From contig JABDKS010000493.1 in assembly GCA_013002105.1 (NCBI GenBank), forward strand, positions 1 through 20,532: a stretch of 20,532 nucleotides of DNA, in the 5' to 3' direction. A model generated the notes under the pieces. The model saw only the letters and a list, made by a program, of their open reading frames with translations, made no database searches and was not told the origin of the DNA. The DNA comes from Pirellulaceae bacterium (lineage in GTDB: Bacteria; Planctomycetota; Planctomycetia; Pirellulales; Pirellulaceae). Shown piece by piece: positions 8,682 through 17,061 of the stretch; positions within the stretch are counted from its first letter, which is position 1, and every line of letters starts with the position of its first letter. The position numbers were made by a program, and so were the translations under genes.

Positions 8682-9173
8682 TTAGGCGTTGTCGCTTGAG
8701 TCGGTGTGATCTGAATTGGCATTGCCCGTGTCGCTCATCGCGTCGCTCGCTGACGGCGAACCGGCTTGGGCTCGCTCGATCACGAGATTGAAATCGGTCG
8801 CGATCTGTTGCCAGAAATCGCTGTCGCGAAACTGCAGCGGCTGAACTTCTTTCCCTGCCTTGGCATCCATCAACGCACTTCGCAAACGCATGATAGGACC
8901 GGCAAATCGGTTGGTCAATTTCAACGTGTCCCACACAAACGCGGGGATCAAGGCGGCAGTGATGACAAAGAACGGCAGGAAGCGACGCATCGTGTCACCG
9001 AACGTTTCGCCCCAGGCTACATCAGGTTGCTCGAATAACCGAATCCAAATGACCAACGCAATCGTGTTGCAAATGAAGAACAGGACCCAGTGTATCGCGA
9101 CCTTGCGAAGAATCCCGCCTTGGACTTCTGGATCGACGAGTGCCTTGGTGCGTTTGACAGTGGATGCAGACAT
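8682..9173 (-). CDS. Small two-helix membrane protein with a HAMP-like domain
   Basis: 163 residues. Two predicted membrane helices, VAIHWVLFFICNTIALVIWIRLF (25-47) and FLPFFVITAALIPAFVWDTL (65-84), are separated by a short loop. A HAMP-like segment follows at about 86-134: RFAGPIMRLRSAL, a Gly in AKAGKEV, and RDSDFWQQIATDFNLVIER, which matches the P-x-x-x-L and the DE-loop/FN endings of HAMP domains. The tail is Ser/Asp-rich. HAMP domains normally relay signals to a kinase, cyclase or methyl-accepting domain, but no output domain follows here. The ATG at 9173 is chosen over an in-frame ATG at 9230 because the extra 19 residues have no family character. As first gene of the Tad-like cluster it may anchor or sense for it; this is inference. 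Confidence 0.75.
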   Translation of the reverse strand: MSASTVKRTKALVDPEVQGGILRKVAIHWVLFFICNTIALVIWIRLFEQPDVAWGETFGDTMRRFLPFFVITAALIPAFVWDTLKLTNRFAGPIMRLRSALMDAKAGKEVQPLQFRDSDFWQQIATDFNLVIERAQAGSPSASDAMSDTGNANSDHTDSSDNA

Positions 9174-9524
9174 GGACGTGCCTAATGAAAGTGTTGTTGG
9201 GTAATTCAAAGGCAATCGTGGTGACCACAACTACCCGTGCAGGCTCGATCAAGCCACAGCAGAACGAAATCTCAAGTGGCACATGATCAGGAGAGCGATC
9301 GCTACAGTCGACAAAGACCGAGAATCCTCTCACTTTGAACCTACAACATCCTTAGAGACCAGGCCGACCAGGCAAAAGAAAACGCCTGGTGAATGTTGTC
9401 CTGCAGCGTCGTTCTTGGCGTCTGTCGCGATCTGGAACAGATGATGCACGCGTTCACCCGACGCAAAAACCGGCGCAATCGTTACAACAGAACATCGCCG
9501 CGAAGCGGGCCGCCGAGGTCGAAT
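9174..9524. other. 351-bp intergenic region with a hairpin, between sulfatase 3' end and the HAMP gene
   Basis: No gene is supported. ACCAGGC (9367-9373) pairs with GCCTGGT (9384-9390) across a ten-base A-rich loop on the plus strand. This lies about 135 bases beyond the sulfatase stop and could terminate its transcript, although no T-run follows. The part next to 9173 should hold the promoter of the HAMP-TadE-TadE-VWA genes; no clear -35/-10 pair was recognised. Confidence 0.45.
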
Positions 9525-11048
9525 CTACTGGTGGCGGCGAATGTATTCAGCTGGGAACGCTGCTTGGCCCGCCTTGTCGGGATGCCGAGCCGGAAATCTG
9601 GGTCCGCGGTCTTCCAGTAGCGGTACGTCATGTCCGCCACTTTCAAACAGCATCTGCCACAACTGTTGATTCATCTGGGCAATCCGCTCAGAGTGCTCCG
9701 GCGATTCGATCAAATTGTTCATCTCGCCCGGATCGCTCTGCAAGTCATAGAACTCGTCCCGGTCCCACAAGCCGTGCACCCGAATGTACTTGTAACGCCC
9801 GCCGATGATTGCGTGAAGCGTTGGAGTGTGCGGATAATTTCGTTCCCAGTAGTACTCGTACAGCAGATGCTTGCGATCCAGCTTGGCGGGGTCGGCTTCG
9901 CACAGAGCCGTCCAAAAACTCTGACCATCTGCCTTGGCCAGCGGCGGTGCGCTCGCCGCCTCCAAGAGCGTGGCGGCAATATCGATATTGCCGACAAGTC
10001 CATCGAACTTTTGGCCTGCGGGAATTTTACCCGGCGCCGTCATCAACAACGGGACTTTCGCGCTCGCTTCGTACGCCGTTCGCTTATCGATCAATCCGTG
10101 ATCGCCAAACTGGAACCCGTTGTCACCCATGTAGACGACGACCGTATTGTCGTCCAATCCCTTTTGTTTCAGATAACCATTCAAGCGACCGACGCTGTCG
10201 TCGACCGCCAGCAACGATTCGCAATACCGCCGATAGTAAACTTCCGGCGAAAAATCCGGGAGGTTGTATCCGAAATCCACGCCATGCCGACTGTTGCGTT
10301 GATTGCGCAACCACATCGGCATCTTGCCCGCGTCCATCTCCGCAACCGTCGGCGTTTGAATCGGCAGCTCATTGTGTTCATAACGTCCACGATGACGATC
10401 GGCCGGCACAAAATCCGCGTGAACGGCTTTGTGACTGACATACAGAAAGAATGGCTTATCACTATCCCGGTGCGTTATCCAGTCGATGGCATAGTCGGTC
10501 AACTCGTCAGTGATGTAACCCTTTTGATCGACCCGCTTGCCGTTGACATTGAAACCGTCGTACGTCGTTTGCGGAACTTCGCGTGTCGTGCCATGGCCAT
10601 CGGGCCAGTACGTTCCCTGTCCCTTGAATGCGACCCAATGATCGAATCCGCGCTGCGGATCGTCGATGTGGCCACCCATATGCCATTTGCCGACGAACGC
10701 TGTGTCGTATCCGGCCTTCTGCAAGTGCTCAGGGAAGAACACCAAATTTGGATCGACTGGATGATAGTTGTCCACCACCCGATGGTTGTGAGCATACTGC
10801 CCGGTCAAGATCGACGCTCGACTGGGCGAACACAGCGAAGTGGTCACATAGGCATGCGTCAACATCGCACCTTCGGCCGCCATCGCGTCGATGTGCGGCG
10901 TCTCCAAAAATGGATGCCCCGCCGCGCCCAAGCAATCAAACCGATGATCGTCACAAAGGACAAACAAAATGTTAGGCTGATCCGCGACCAGTGGCCGGCA
11001 GATCGATAGCAAACAAAACACCAGCAGGGCAAAACGAAGAGTTCTCAC
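9525..11048 (-). CDS. Secreted type I sulfatase, N-acetylglucosamine-6-sulfatase-like
   Basis: Formylglycine-dependent sulfatase, exported through the Sec route, removing sulfate esters from a polysaccharide. It has 507 residues from the GTG at 11048. A signal peptide (RTLRFALLVFCLLSICRPLVA) precedes QPNILFVLCDDHR, whose two Asp bind the active-site calcium. The formylglycine motif is SLCSPSRASILTGQ, with the Cys at residue 73. FVGKWHMGGH supplies the Lys and His near the sulfate, and MGDNGFQFGDHG the later metal Asp/Asn. The combination CSPSRASILTGQYAHNH and YKYIRVHGLWDRDEFYDL recalls the human GNS-type 6-O-sulfatases, but substrate is not proven. A TTG at 11057 is in frame; the GTG gives the tighter signal peptide and neither has a ribosome binding site. 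It is divergent from the esterase-like gene. No sulfatase-maturing enzyme is in the window. Confidence 0.93.
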   Translation of the reverse strand: MRTLRFALLVFCLLSICRPLVADQPNILFVLCDDHRFDCLGAAGHPFLETPHIDAMAAEGAMLTHAYVTTSLCSPSRASILTGQYAHNHRVVDNYHPVDPNLVFFPEHLQKAGYDTAFVGKWHMGGHIDDPQRGFDHWVAFKGQGTYWPDGHGTTREVPQTTYDGFNVNGKRVDQKGYITDELTDYAIDWITHRDSDKPFFLYVSHKAVHADFVPADRHRGRYEHNELPIQTPTVAEMDAGKMPMWLRNQRNSRHGVDFGYNLPDFSPEVYYRRYCESLLAVDDSVGRLNGYLKQKGLDDNTVVVYMGDNGFQFGDHGLIDKRTAYEASAKVPLLMTAPGKIPAGQKFDGLVGNIDIAATLLEAASAPPLAKADGQSFWTALCEADPAKLDRKHLLYEYYWERNYPHTPTLHAIIGGRYKYIRVHGLWDRDEFYDLQSDPGEMNNLIESPEHSERIAQMNQQLWQMLFESGGHDVPLLEDRGPRFPARHPDKAGQAAFPAEYIRRHQ

Positions 11049-11190
11049 GGCGAACAATCGGGTTGGGGGTTGTGCTCAGAAAAAAAAACGCGTGCCAACG
11101 ATTGACTGTCGCTCATAACTTAGTCCGTTTGCTCGCCGACTGCCGGTGCCTGCTAAATTGATAACTTCCCATCCAACAGGTATCTCTGTC

Positions 11191-12093
11191 ATGAACAAAT
11201 TGCTCTGCTTTCCGATGCTGCTGATCGCCGGCACCTTGGCCGCTCAAGAAGCCGTCCCATCACACACCAACACGACGAAAAAAACCACAACTGAATTCTT
11301 CTGGCCCGATTTGGCTCCTGGCGAAACGGATCTTAGTCCAGGCGAAGCGCTCCCTGGCCGTCCGCAGGACGATCCGCCGATCACGCGATTGATCAATATC
11401 CGTCGGCCCAGCATCGATATCTTTCCCGCCACCAAGAACGCAAACGGAGCCGCCGTCGTGATCTTACCCGGCGGCGGATTTGGACGCGTGGTGCCGGATC
11501 TCGAAGGTAGCGAAGCGGCCGCTTGGCTCAATCAGCTTGGTGTGACCTGTTTTGTCGTCAATTATCGCACCAGCGAAGTGACGCCGGAGGACGAACCAAA
11601 ATTCAGACGTCCCCTACAAGATGGTCAACGGGCCATTCGCTGGATCCGGGCCAACGCCCAACGCTGGAATCTGAAACAGGACAAGATTGGGCTGCTGGCG
11701 TTTTCAGCGGGTGGGCAAGTCGGTTCGATATGGATCACTTCGGATAGTGCCGCGTATGACCCGATCGACGCGGTGGATCAACAATCGTTTCGACCGGACT
11801 TTGCGATGCTGGTCTACCCCTGGCGGTGTTACGACCCCGCAACGGACGCGTTGATCCCTCCGATCCAGGTTTCCGCCGATACACCCCCCACATTCCTGAT
11901 TCACACCCATGACGACAACTCATCATCACTCGGCGCCGCGTTGATGTATGCCGATCTGAAACGCCACAACGTTCCCGCAGAACTTCACATTTACGAAACG
12001 GGCGGCCACGGTTACGGCACACGCGAACGGCCCAATTCCAACATCGGCACATGGACCGATCGAGCCACCGATTGGCTATCGCGGAAACTGTAG
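11191..12093 (+). CDS. Secreted alpha/beta hydrolase, carbohydrate-esterase-like
   Basis: 300 residues from the ATG at 11191. A signal peptide (MNKLLCFPMLLIAGTLAAQEA) is followed by an alpha/beta-hydrolase core. The oxyanion motif is VILPGGGFG (90-98), the nucleophile is Ser172 in LLAFSAGGQ, the likely acid is Asp241 or Asp242 in HTHDDN, and the catalytic His is His273 in GGHGYG. This layout (PGGG, FSAGG, HDD, GHGYG) is that of bacterial acetyl-xylan/feruloyl-type esterases, so deacylation of a polysaccharide is a reasonable role next to sulfatases. An in-frame ATG at 11146 would add 15 residues ahead of the signal peptide and is less likely; AGG lies ten bases before the chosen start. Its last 18 bases overlap the end of the opposing lipoprotein gene. 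Confidence 0.9.
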   Translation: MNKLLCFPMLLIAGTLAAQEAVPSHTNTTKKTTTEFFWPDLAPGETDLSPGEALPGRPQDDPPITRLINIRRPSIDIFPATKNANGAAVVILPGGGFGRVVPDLEGSEAAAWLNQLGVTCFVVNYRTSEVTPEDEPKFRRPLQDGQRAIRWIRANAQRWNLKQDKIGLLAFSAGGQVGSIWITSDSAAYDPIDAVDQQSFRPDFAMLVYPWRCYDPATDALIPPIQVSADTPPTFLIHTHDDNSSSLGAALMYADLKRHNVPAELHIYETGGHGYGTRERPNSNIGTWTDRATDWLSRKL

Positions 12094-15000
12094 CTTTCCG
12101 TCACTTGCGAAAAGGGTGTACGGCTCCGAGTCGCCTTCGATCAACATGATTCGCTGATCCACATGCACGTTTTCGACTACCGTCTTTTGACCGCTGGGCC
12201 ACGAAACCGTAACGCTTTGGATGTCGGTAACATCACCAACACCAAAAAAGACAACGTCCTCGTTGTGACTGAGATACCCGTCACCGGCGGTTACCCATTC
12301 GACCATTTCACGACGTGGTTCTTGTGAACGCAGTGTCAATCGAACTTCGGCCCCCACACCGTCGCGCTCACTTTGGGTACCGATTAAACGAAGTTGCAAC
12401 CAGTGATGATCGCTTTCTGTTTGATTGACCAGCAATGCGGTCGGATGCCCAATATGCGTGACCACAAAGTCGGTCCTTCCGTCCTGATCGAAATCCAATC
12501 GGCTTAGACCACGACCCAAATATTCTCCGGCTAAGTATTTCGTTGGATCGTCGAACGTGATCTCTTGAAATCGCGTGCCACAGTTCCGCAATACCTGTGG
12601 CGGCTGCTTAAACGATGCGGTGTTCTCTAACGTATTGTCCAAATGCCCATTGGTCACAACCAAGTCCAAGTGCCCATCGTTGTCGTAGTCAATCGACTGG
12701 GCACCAAAACCAACCATCAGGTAGGTCGAGGTATCCAATTCAAACTGAACGTGTCGATCACGATAGGTTCCCTGCTGACCGAGAAACAGACTCGCATTCT
12801 GGTTTTCATAATTCGAGATATGAATATCCAGCGTTCCGTTGCCGTCGTAGTCACCTGCGGAGATGCCCATCGATCCGGTCGCCAAGCCGGTTGAACTGAA
12901 TGCACAACCTTTGACCGACGCGACGTCTCCCCAGTGCCCCGTTTCGGGGTCACGTTTCCAAAGCTGATTGGCGGCCAAGTCATTTCCAACGAACACTTCC
13001 TTGTCCGGATCGTCATCAAAATTCGTAACCACCACACCCAAACCGGGCGACACATCGTCCGATTGATTAAATGTCTTGTTGATGAACCCACCTCGTCCGT
13101 CATTCACAGTCAATCGATCACTCCCACGATCGTAATCACCGGGCGATACCGGCTGGACGACCCGACCGTCGGTGTCTAATTCGGGAATCCGGTAGATGGT
13201 TTCGTCATCGACGTAAACGACTTGATAAATATCAGGAAGGGCATCGCCTGTGACATCGGCGATTGCAACCGACGATGGCACTCGATGGAGTTTTGGTTCG
13301 GTAAGCAACTGTCGAGCGAAGGTTCCGTCACCGTTGTTGATCAGTAATACATCCGCGCCGATATTCGCGATTACCAAATCAGCAAATCCGTCCTGGTTCC
13401 AATCACCCGCTGTCACACCCAAGCTATATTGCGATTCCATTGTTTCACTTTCTGACGTATTGTCGTGGAACAACTGGTCGACGTTGCGAAGCAGTTGGTT
13501 CGTAAGCTGTCCGGTTAGTTTTGCCCCGTCGACACCTCCTTGTGCCAAATAAAGGTCGCAGGCGCCATTGCGATCGTAATCCAATACGGCAACTCCACCG
13601 CCGAGTGTTTGGTGGATCGCATATTGCTGTTGCTTTGGTTTTTCCGCAACGTGGTACGTATGTTCCAATCCAATGTTCCCAGCGATGTTCTTAAACACTG
13701 GCTCGACGACTTCGGCTGGATCATCGACAGCGAGCCTCCTATTGGACACTTCAGGGTCGACGTAGTTGGCAATGGGTAGTGGATAGTCGTCGATCGACAA
13801 CCCGCACAATCGCTCCGATTGCGATGGAAAATCATTGGCCGAATCAATCAGTTTCTGACGTTCCACTGAAAGACGTTTTAATTCATCCTCCCCGCCGCCG
13901 ACTGCCTTGCAGTGGACCGTTTTCCACAGATTCGCCTCCAAATCGCGGTCCGCATCACGCAGCAATCCAGCAAGTTTTTCAATGGATTGAGAATCCTTTG
14001 CGCCCGAGACCGTGACGGCATAGTTGGCGTTCATCAATTCCTTGAGCAATCCGAACCGTTGTTCCCATTGAGCGGCGTTTTTCTGATCATCCAGTGTCAA
14101 CAGAGCTTGATAGATCCGTTTGACCGACAGGAAATCAGTCGGGTCACGATCTAGCGCTTCGGCTAATGCTCGAATCCCCGATTTTACGTTGCCAATGCTT
14201 AGCTCCATCGCACCAAGAGCGGCCCAGTACTCCGAAAACTGTTTGGTTTGATCGTCTGTTTTGGCGATCCAATCGTGATATCGATCGTCGTCCTGCGCCT
14301 CGGCTATGACGCGCCCGCAAAACGCCAACACAGCGGGCGGAACCTCCGCACTGGAAACGCTCGGATACAGCAATGCGACCGCCTCACGAAACTTTCGACG
14401 CTCGAATAACTGCCTCGCCCTACCGCAGGAACCGATTGGTTGATGGTACATCGAGTCGCTCAGCACCATGAGAGACTGCAATTCGTCCACCTGAACGTCA
14501 CCTAACCGGCACAGTGCGCGAACGTGTTCGGTCGCCTCATGACGCCGCCCCTGACGGTTCAGTAAACGCGCTAATTGTCGGTGAGCGATCACCGCCTTGG
14601 GAGCGAGGGAAATCAAATTCCTATACCGCCGCTCCGCATCGTCATAGCGTTCCAGTTTGATGCACCAATCGGCAGCTTGCCCCAAGGCTGGGAGTCCGGT
14701 GACAGGATCGCTCGCGGGGATGGAGTCTAGCAACTCCACCGCTTCGCTGTGCCTTCGTTGCGACGCTCGAACGTTGGCCAATCGGAACACGACACCGTAG
14801 TCGTTGGGATCGGCAAGTAACGCCTGTTTCAATGCCTTGGCTGCTGCGTTGTAGTCTTCTGCAGCAATGAACTGATCGGCCCGCTCGACCAGAGACACCG
14901 GATCGACACTGGAACCGTCGGCCTGATGCCGCACTGAGTCTCGAGCACGTTCACGGGCCTGCAGTTCAGCGACCAACTGCGCCTCCCCGGAGTCACCACC

Positions 15001-15102
15001 GCCGCATCCACCGACGGATAGTAGGGCGAAGGTCCCGAGATGGATCAATACGAGGTGCGCAACGCGCATCGGCGTACTGCAAACGAAAGTTCTTGCGCTC
15101 AT
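12076..15102 (-). CDS. Lipoprotein with TPRs, seven-blade VCBS/FG-GAP propeller and ASPIC/UnbV domain (CRTAC1-like)
   Basis: 1008 residues. The N-terminal signal ends in LLSVGGC, a lipobox with Cys33, so membrane anchoring is expected. Residues about 65-420 are helical repeats of TPR type (for example AEDYNAAAKALKQALLADPN, 81-100, and ERYDDAERRYRNLISLAPKA, 151-170). Residues about 500-885 hold seven DxDxDGxxD-type loops starting near 508, 567, 616, 694, 751, 805 and 870, as in an FG-GAP/VCBS calcium-binding beta-propeller. The C-terminus (about 900-990) is ASPIC/UnbV (GVGAEVRLTL, SVTVSWPSGQ). The family occurs in planctomycetes and other bacteria; its biochemical role is not established, and binding of a ligand or polymer is inferred. 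Met12 (15069) would give a more typical 21-residue lipoprotein signal. It follows the DUF1080 gene on the same strand after 193 bp and overlaps the esterase gene tail to tail. Confidence 0.92.
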   Translation of the reverse strand: MSARTFVCSTPMRVAHLVLIHLGTFALLSVGGCGGGDSGEAQLVAELQARERARDSVRHQADGSSVDPVSLVERADQFIAAEDYNAAAKALKQALLADPNDYGVVFRLANVRASQRRHSEAVELLDSIPASDPVTGLPALGQAADWCIKLERYDDAERRYRNLISLAPKAVIAHRQLARLLNRQGRRHEATEHVRALCRLGDVQVDELQSLMVLSDSMYHQPIGSCGRARQLFERRKFREAVALLYPSVSSAEVPPAVLAFCGRVIAEAQDDDRYHDWIAKTDDQTKQFSEYWAALGAMELSIGNVKSGIRALAEALDRDPTDFLSVKRIYQALLTLDDQKNAAQWEQRFGLLKELMNANYAVTVSGAKDSQSIEKLAGLLRDADRDLEANLWKTVHCKAVGGGEDELKRLSVERQKLIDSANDFPSQSERLCGLSIDDYPLPIANYVDPEVSNRRLAVDDPAEVVEPVFKNIAGNIGLEHTYHVAEKPKQQQYAIHQTLGGGVAVLDYDRNGACDLYLAQGGVDGAKLTGQLTNQLLRNVDQLFHDNTSESETMESQYSLGVTAGDWNQDGFADLVIANIGADVLLINNGDGTFARQLLTEPKLHRVPSSVAIADVTGDALPDIYQVVYVDDETIYRIPELDTDGRVVQPVSPGDYDRGSDRLTVNDGRGGFINKTFNQSDDVSPGLGVVVTNFDDDPDKEVFVGNDLAANQLWKRDPETGHWGDVASVKGCAFSSTGLATGSMGISAGDYDGNGTLDIHISNYENQNASLFLGQQGTYRDRHVQFELDTSTYLMVGFGAQSIDYDNDGHLDLVVTNGHLDNTLENTASFKQPPQVLRNCGTRFQEITFDDPTKYLAGEYLGRGLSRLDFDQDGRTDFVVTHIGHPTALLVNQTESDHHWLQLRLIGTQSERDGVGAEVRLTLRSQEPRREMVEWVTAGDGYLSHNEDVVFFGVGDVTDIQSVTVSWPSGQKTVVENVHVDQRIMLIEGDSEPYTLFASDGKLQFPR

Positions 15103-15136
15103 AAGAACAGCGTTTCAGCTTAGGAATTTGCTCGAC

Positions 15137-15158
15137 GAAATAGGCGCTCGTCTATTTC
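15137..15158 (-). promoter_or_regulatory. Inverted repeat upstream of the TPR/propeller lipoprotein gene
   Basis: GAAATAG (15137-15143) and CTATTTC (15152-15158) form a perfect 7-bp inverted repeat with an 8-base centre, 35 bases before the start codon. It could be an operator or a leader hairpin. Confidence 0.3.
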
Positions 15159-15295
15159 ATGGCATACCAGATTGTAACCGAAACGAGCTTGCGGCGAGGT
15201 GACCCAAATTTCCAGCCACCCGATTGATGCAACGGTGCACTTCGCGGCGTTTCGCTTCGCCCGGTTTACGAAGCTAGGGAGGTGGGTGGTGAGGC

Positions 15296-16690
15296 CTATT
15301 CCGCGGCAGCACCCTCTGCAGACTCTTTCTTCGGCGGCGTATTCTCTGCCGGTTTCACATCCGTGGACTGAGGCTTCTCCGCGGGGGACTTATCGGCTTG
15401 GGACTTATCGGCTTTGGAATCTTCTGGCTGGGCCTGACTCGGCGCTGCTGGTTGCTGCTTTGGGCCTTCCTTGGCAGATTCCGGTTTGTCGGCTGAATCC
15501 GAATCGCCGACCGGCTGATTTTCTTTCATCTTCTTCGTATCTTTGTCTGCGGTGTCGCTGGAGTCGCTCGGCTTTTTATTCTTCTTCGCGTCTGACTTTG
15601 CCTCGTTTGTCTCCTCCGTTTCTGCTTCCGATGTCTTCACTATCGGTTCTTCATCGGTTCCCATTACCGGGAATTCGCCCATGTGCGCCAATCCTCGATC
15701 GACCAGCCAGATGTTGCGGAATCGCACCGGGTCGCCGTGATCCTGCAGTTTGATCGGCAACAACACCGGCTCTTCGGTTTTGCCGGCGCCGGTTTTGTTA
15801 GGCAGTGCTACGTTGTCTTGTACTTTGACACCGTTAACCCACGTCGTCAGGTGGGCGTCGCGGATTTTGGATCCATCGGATGCCCAGCGTGGCGCAGTGA
15901 ATTGAACGTCATAGGTCTGCCAAACCAATGGCGGAAAACTCATGTTCAGGTCGGGTTTTTTGAATTGATACAGGGCACCACAACCATTGATCATTCGTTC
16001 GGTTCCAAACGAGTCGAGCACTTGGCACTCATAGCGACTCTGCAAATACAGACCGCTGTTGCCGCGAGACTGGCCGTCAGCCAACGGCATGTACGGCAAA
16101 CGGAATTCGACGTGCAAGTTGAAATCCTGGAACATCGGACGGAAATCCGATCCTTCCATCAGCAGACCATCCTTGGTCATTTGTGCGTTTGTAAAATGAT
16201 CAATATTGGAACCATCAAAAATCACATTCGCACCCGCAGGCGGTCGAGCGTTCAACGTCGGGCTGCGCCGTTGAATCCGGTCCAATCGTCCAAGTTGTTG
16301 ACCCTCCCGGCCAATTAGCTTGCAGTGATCCTTTTCGACAAAGATTGCCCACGGCCCACCCGAGAGCACGAGGAAGTCTCCCGAGCGACGACCAATCATT
16401 TTGGTCATCTCGGTTTGGTGTTCCGGCTGACCTGGCAAACCGCCCATAAACGAGATTGCCTCAAATCCATCGCGGCCGGTTGGACGTACCTGGATGCCAA
16501 GGGCCTGCGTTTCGTTTTCGCCGATAGTGATCGGACCAACAAACTCGCCCATCAGGTCAAAGCTCGGATCGTCCTTGGGAGGCTCGGTGAACGCCGGCCC
16601 TTTGGATTTCTTCTCCTGTGCCGACGCCATTCCAGGAGACGAGATCAGGGCGGCACAAACCATAGCGAAAATGAACATGCTTCGGACCAT
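15296..16690 (-). CDS. Secreted DUF1080 (3-keto-disaccharide hydrolase-type) protein with long charged tail
   Basis: 464 residues from the ATG at 16690. A signal peptide (MVRSMFIFAMVCAALISSPGMASA) is followed by a DUF1080 (3-keto-disaccharide hydrolase family) region. The family fold is a concanavalin-like jelly roll acting on or binding sugars. Landmarks are NVIFDGSNIDHF (155-166), DFNLHVEFRLPY (189-200), SRGNSGLYLQSRYECQVLDSFG (208-229), DAHLTTWVNGVKVQDN (278-293) and LQDHGDPVRFRNIWL (315-329). The tail from about 345 to 464 is low-complexity, rich in Lys, Glu, Asp, Ser, Pro and Ala, with no cysteine; it may bind the wall or polymers. An in-frame ATG at 16756 exists; AAGGA (16701-16705) ten bases ahead and the signal peptide favour 16690. 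It is divergent from the second sulfatase and upstream of the lipoprotein gene. Confidence 0.9.
   Translation of the reverse strand: MVRSMFIFAMVCAALISSPGMASAQEKKSKGPAFTEPPKDDPSFDLMGEFVGPITIGENETQALGIQVRPTGRDGFEAISFMGGLPGQPEHQTEMTKMIGRRSGDFLVLSGGPWAIFVEKDHCKLIGREGQQLGRLDRIQRRSPTLNARPPAGANVIFDGSNIDHFTNAQMTKDGLLMEGSDFRPMFQDFNLHVEFRLPYMPLADGQSRGNSGLYLQSRYECQVLDSFGTERMINGCGALYQFKKPDLNMSFPPLVWQTYDVQFTAPRWASDGSKIRDAHLTTWVNGVKVQDNVALPNKTGAGKTEEPVLLPIKLQDHGDPVRFRNIWLVDRGLAHMGEFPVMGTDEEPIVKTSEAETEETNEAKSDAKKNKKPSDSSDTADKDTKKMKENQPVGDSDSADKPESAKEGPKQQPAAPSQAQPEDSKADKSQADKSPAEKPQSTDVKPAENTPPKKESAEGAAAE
15385..15414 (-). repeat. 15-bp perfect tandem duplication in the DUF1080 tail
   Basis: GGGACTTATCGGCTT occurs twice with no spacer (15385-15399, 15400-15414). 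On the coding strand it gives KADKS-QADKS in the charged tail. It keeps frame. Confidence 0.9.
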
Positions 16691-17061
16691 CAGAGATCGT
16701 TCCTTGGTGGGATCGGGTTCAGGGTGGGCTGGATATCCGATGAGGGAATGGCTCAAGGTTAATCAGCGACCGCCACAACCACCACCGATTTGAGTCAAAA
16801 CGGGTCGGCGAAGACAAAACTTCACCCGTGCGACCCGCACCCCCAGTTCACCCCTGCGACCCGCACCCCAATCGCCCGCACCCCAACAATCCCATGGGGC
16901 AATGCAAATCCGCGTCATCGATGACGCTGCGATCCACTGGCAAAACGACAGCTACCCAAACGGAGCTTACCAACAGCGATCGGAGTGCCGCATCGGACCT
17001 CCGACGCCTGTTTCCGTTAAACTACCGCGACCACAGACAATTCCTTCCAAGAGACGCTTTC
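16691..17061. other. 371-bp divergent intergenic region, DUF1080 gene / second sulfatase
   Basis: Holds the 5' ends of two divergent genes. A plus-strand frame is open from 16828 into the sulfatase, but residues before its signal peptide ([19 protein letters not shown] and on) are low-complexity translation of a C-rich repeat, so this stretch is read as noncoding. A near-tandem 26-bp duplication lies at 16821-16872. No promoter was recognised with confidence. Confidence 0.55.
16821..16872. repeat. 26-bp near-perfect tandem duplication
   Basis: Two adjacent copies begin TTCACCCGTGCGACCCGCAC (16821) and TTCACCCCTGCGACCCGCAC (16847). A third partial copy, CGCCCGCACCCCAA, follows. It is noncoding and C-rich on the plus strand. 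Confidence 0.85.

Noticed and set aside
9389..9808. Small plus-strand gene in the gap after the first sulfatase
   Set aside because: More than half lies antisense to the sulfatase C-terminus and the residues show no family features.
9630..11009. 459-residue plus-strand open frame antisense to the first sulfatase
   Set aside because: The minus strand has an unambiguous sulfatase with all motifs; the antisense frame has no recognisable domain and reflects codon bias.
16828..17061. Upstream extension of the second sulfatase by 78 residues
   Set aside because: It would put a Pro/His-rich, repeat-derived segment in front of a normal signal peptide; the ATG at 17062 fits better.
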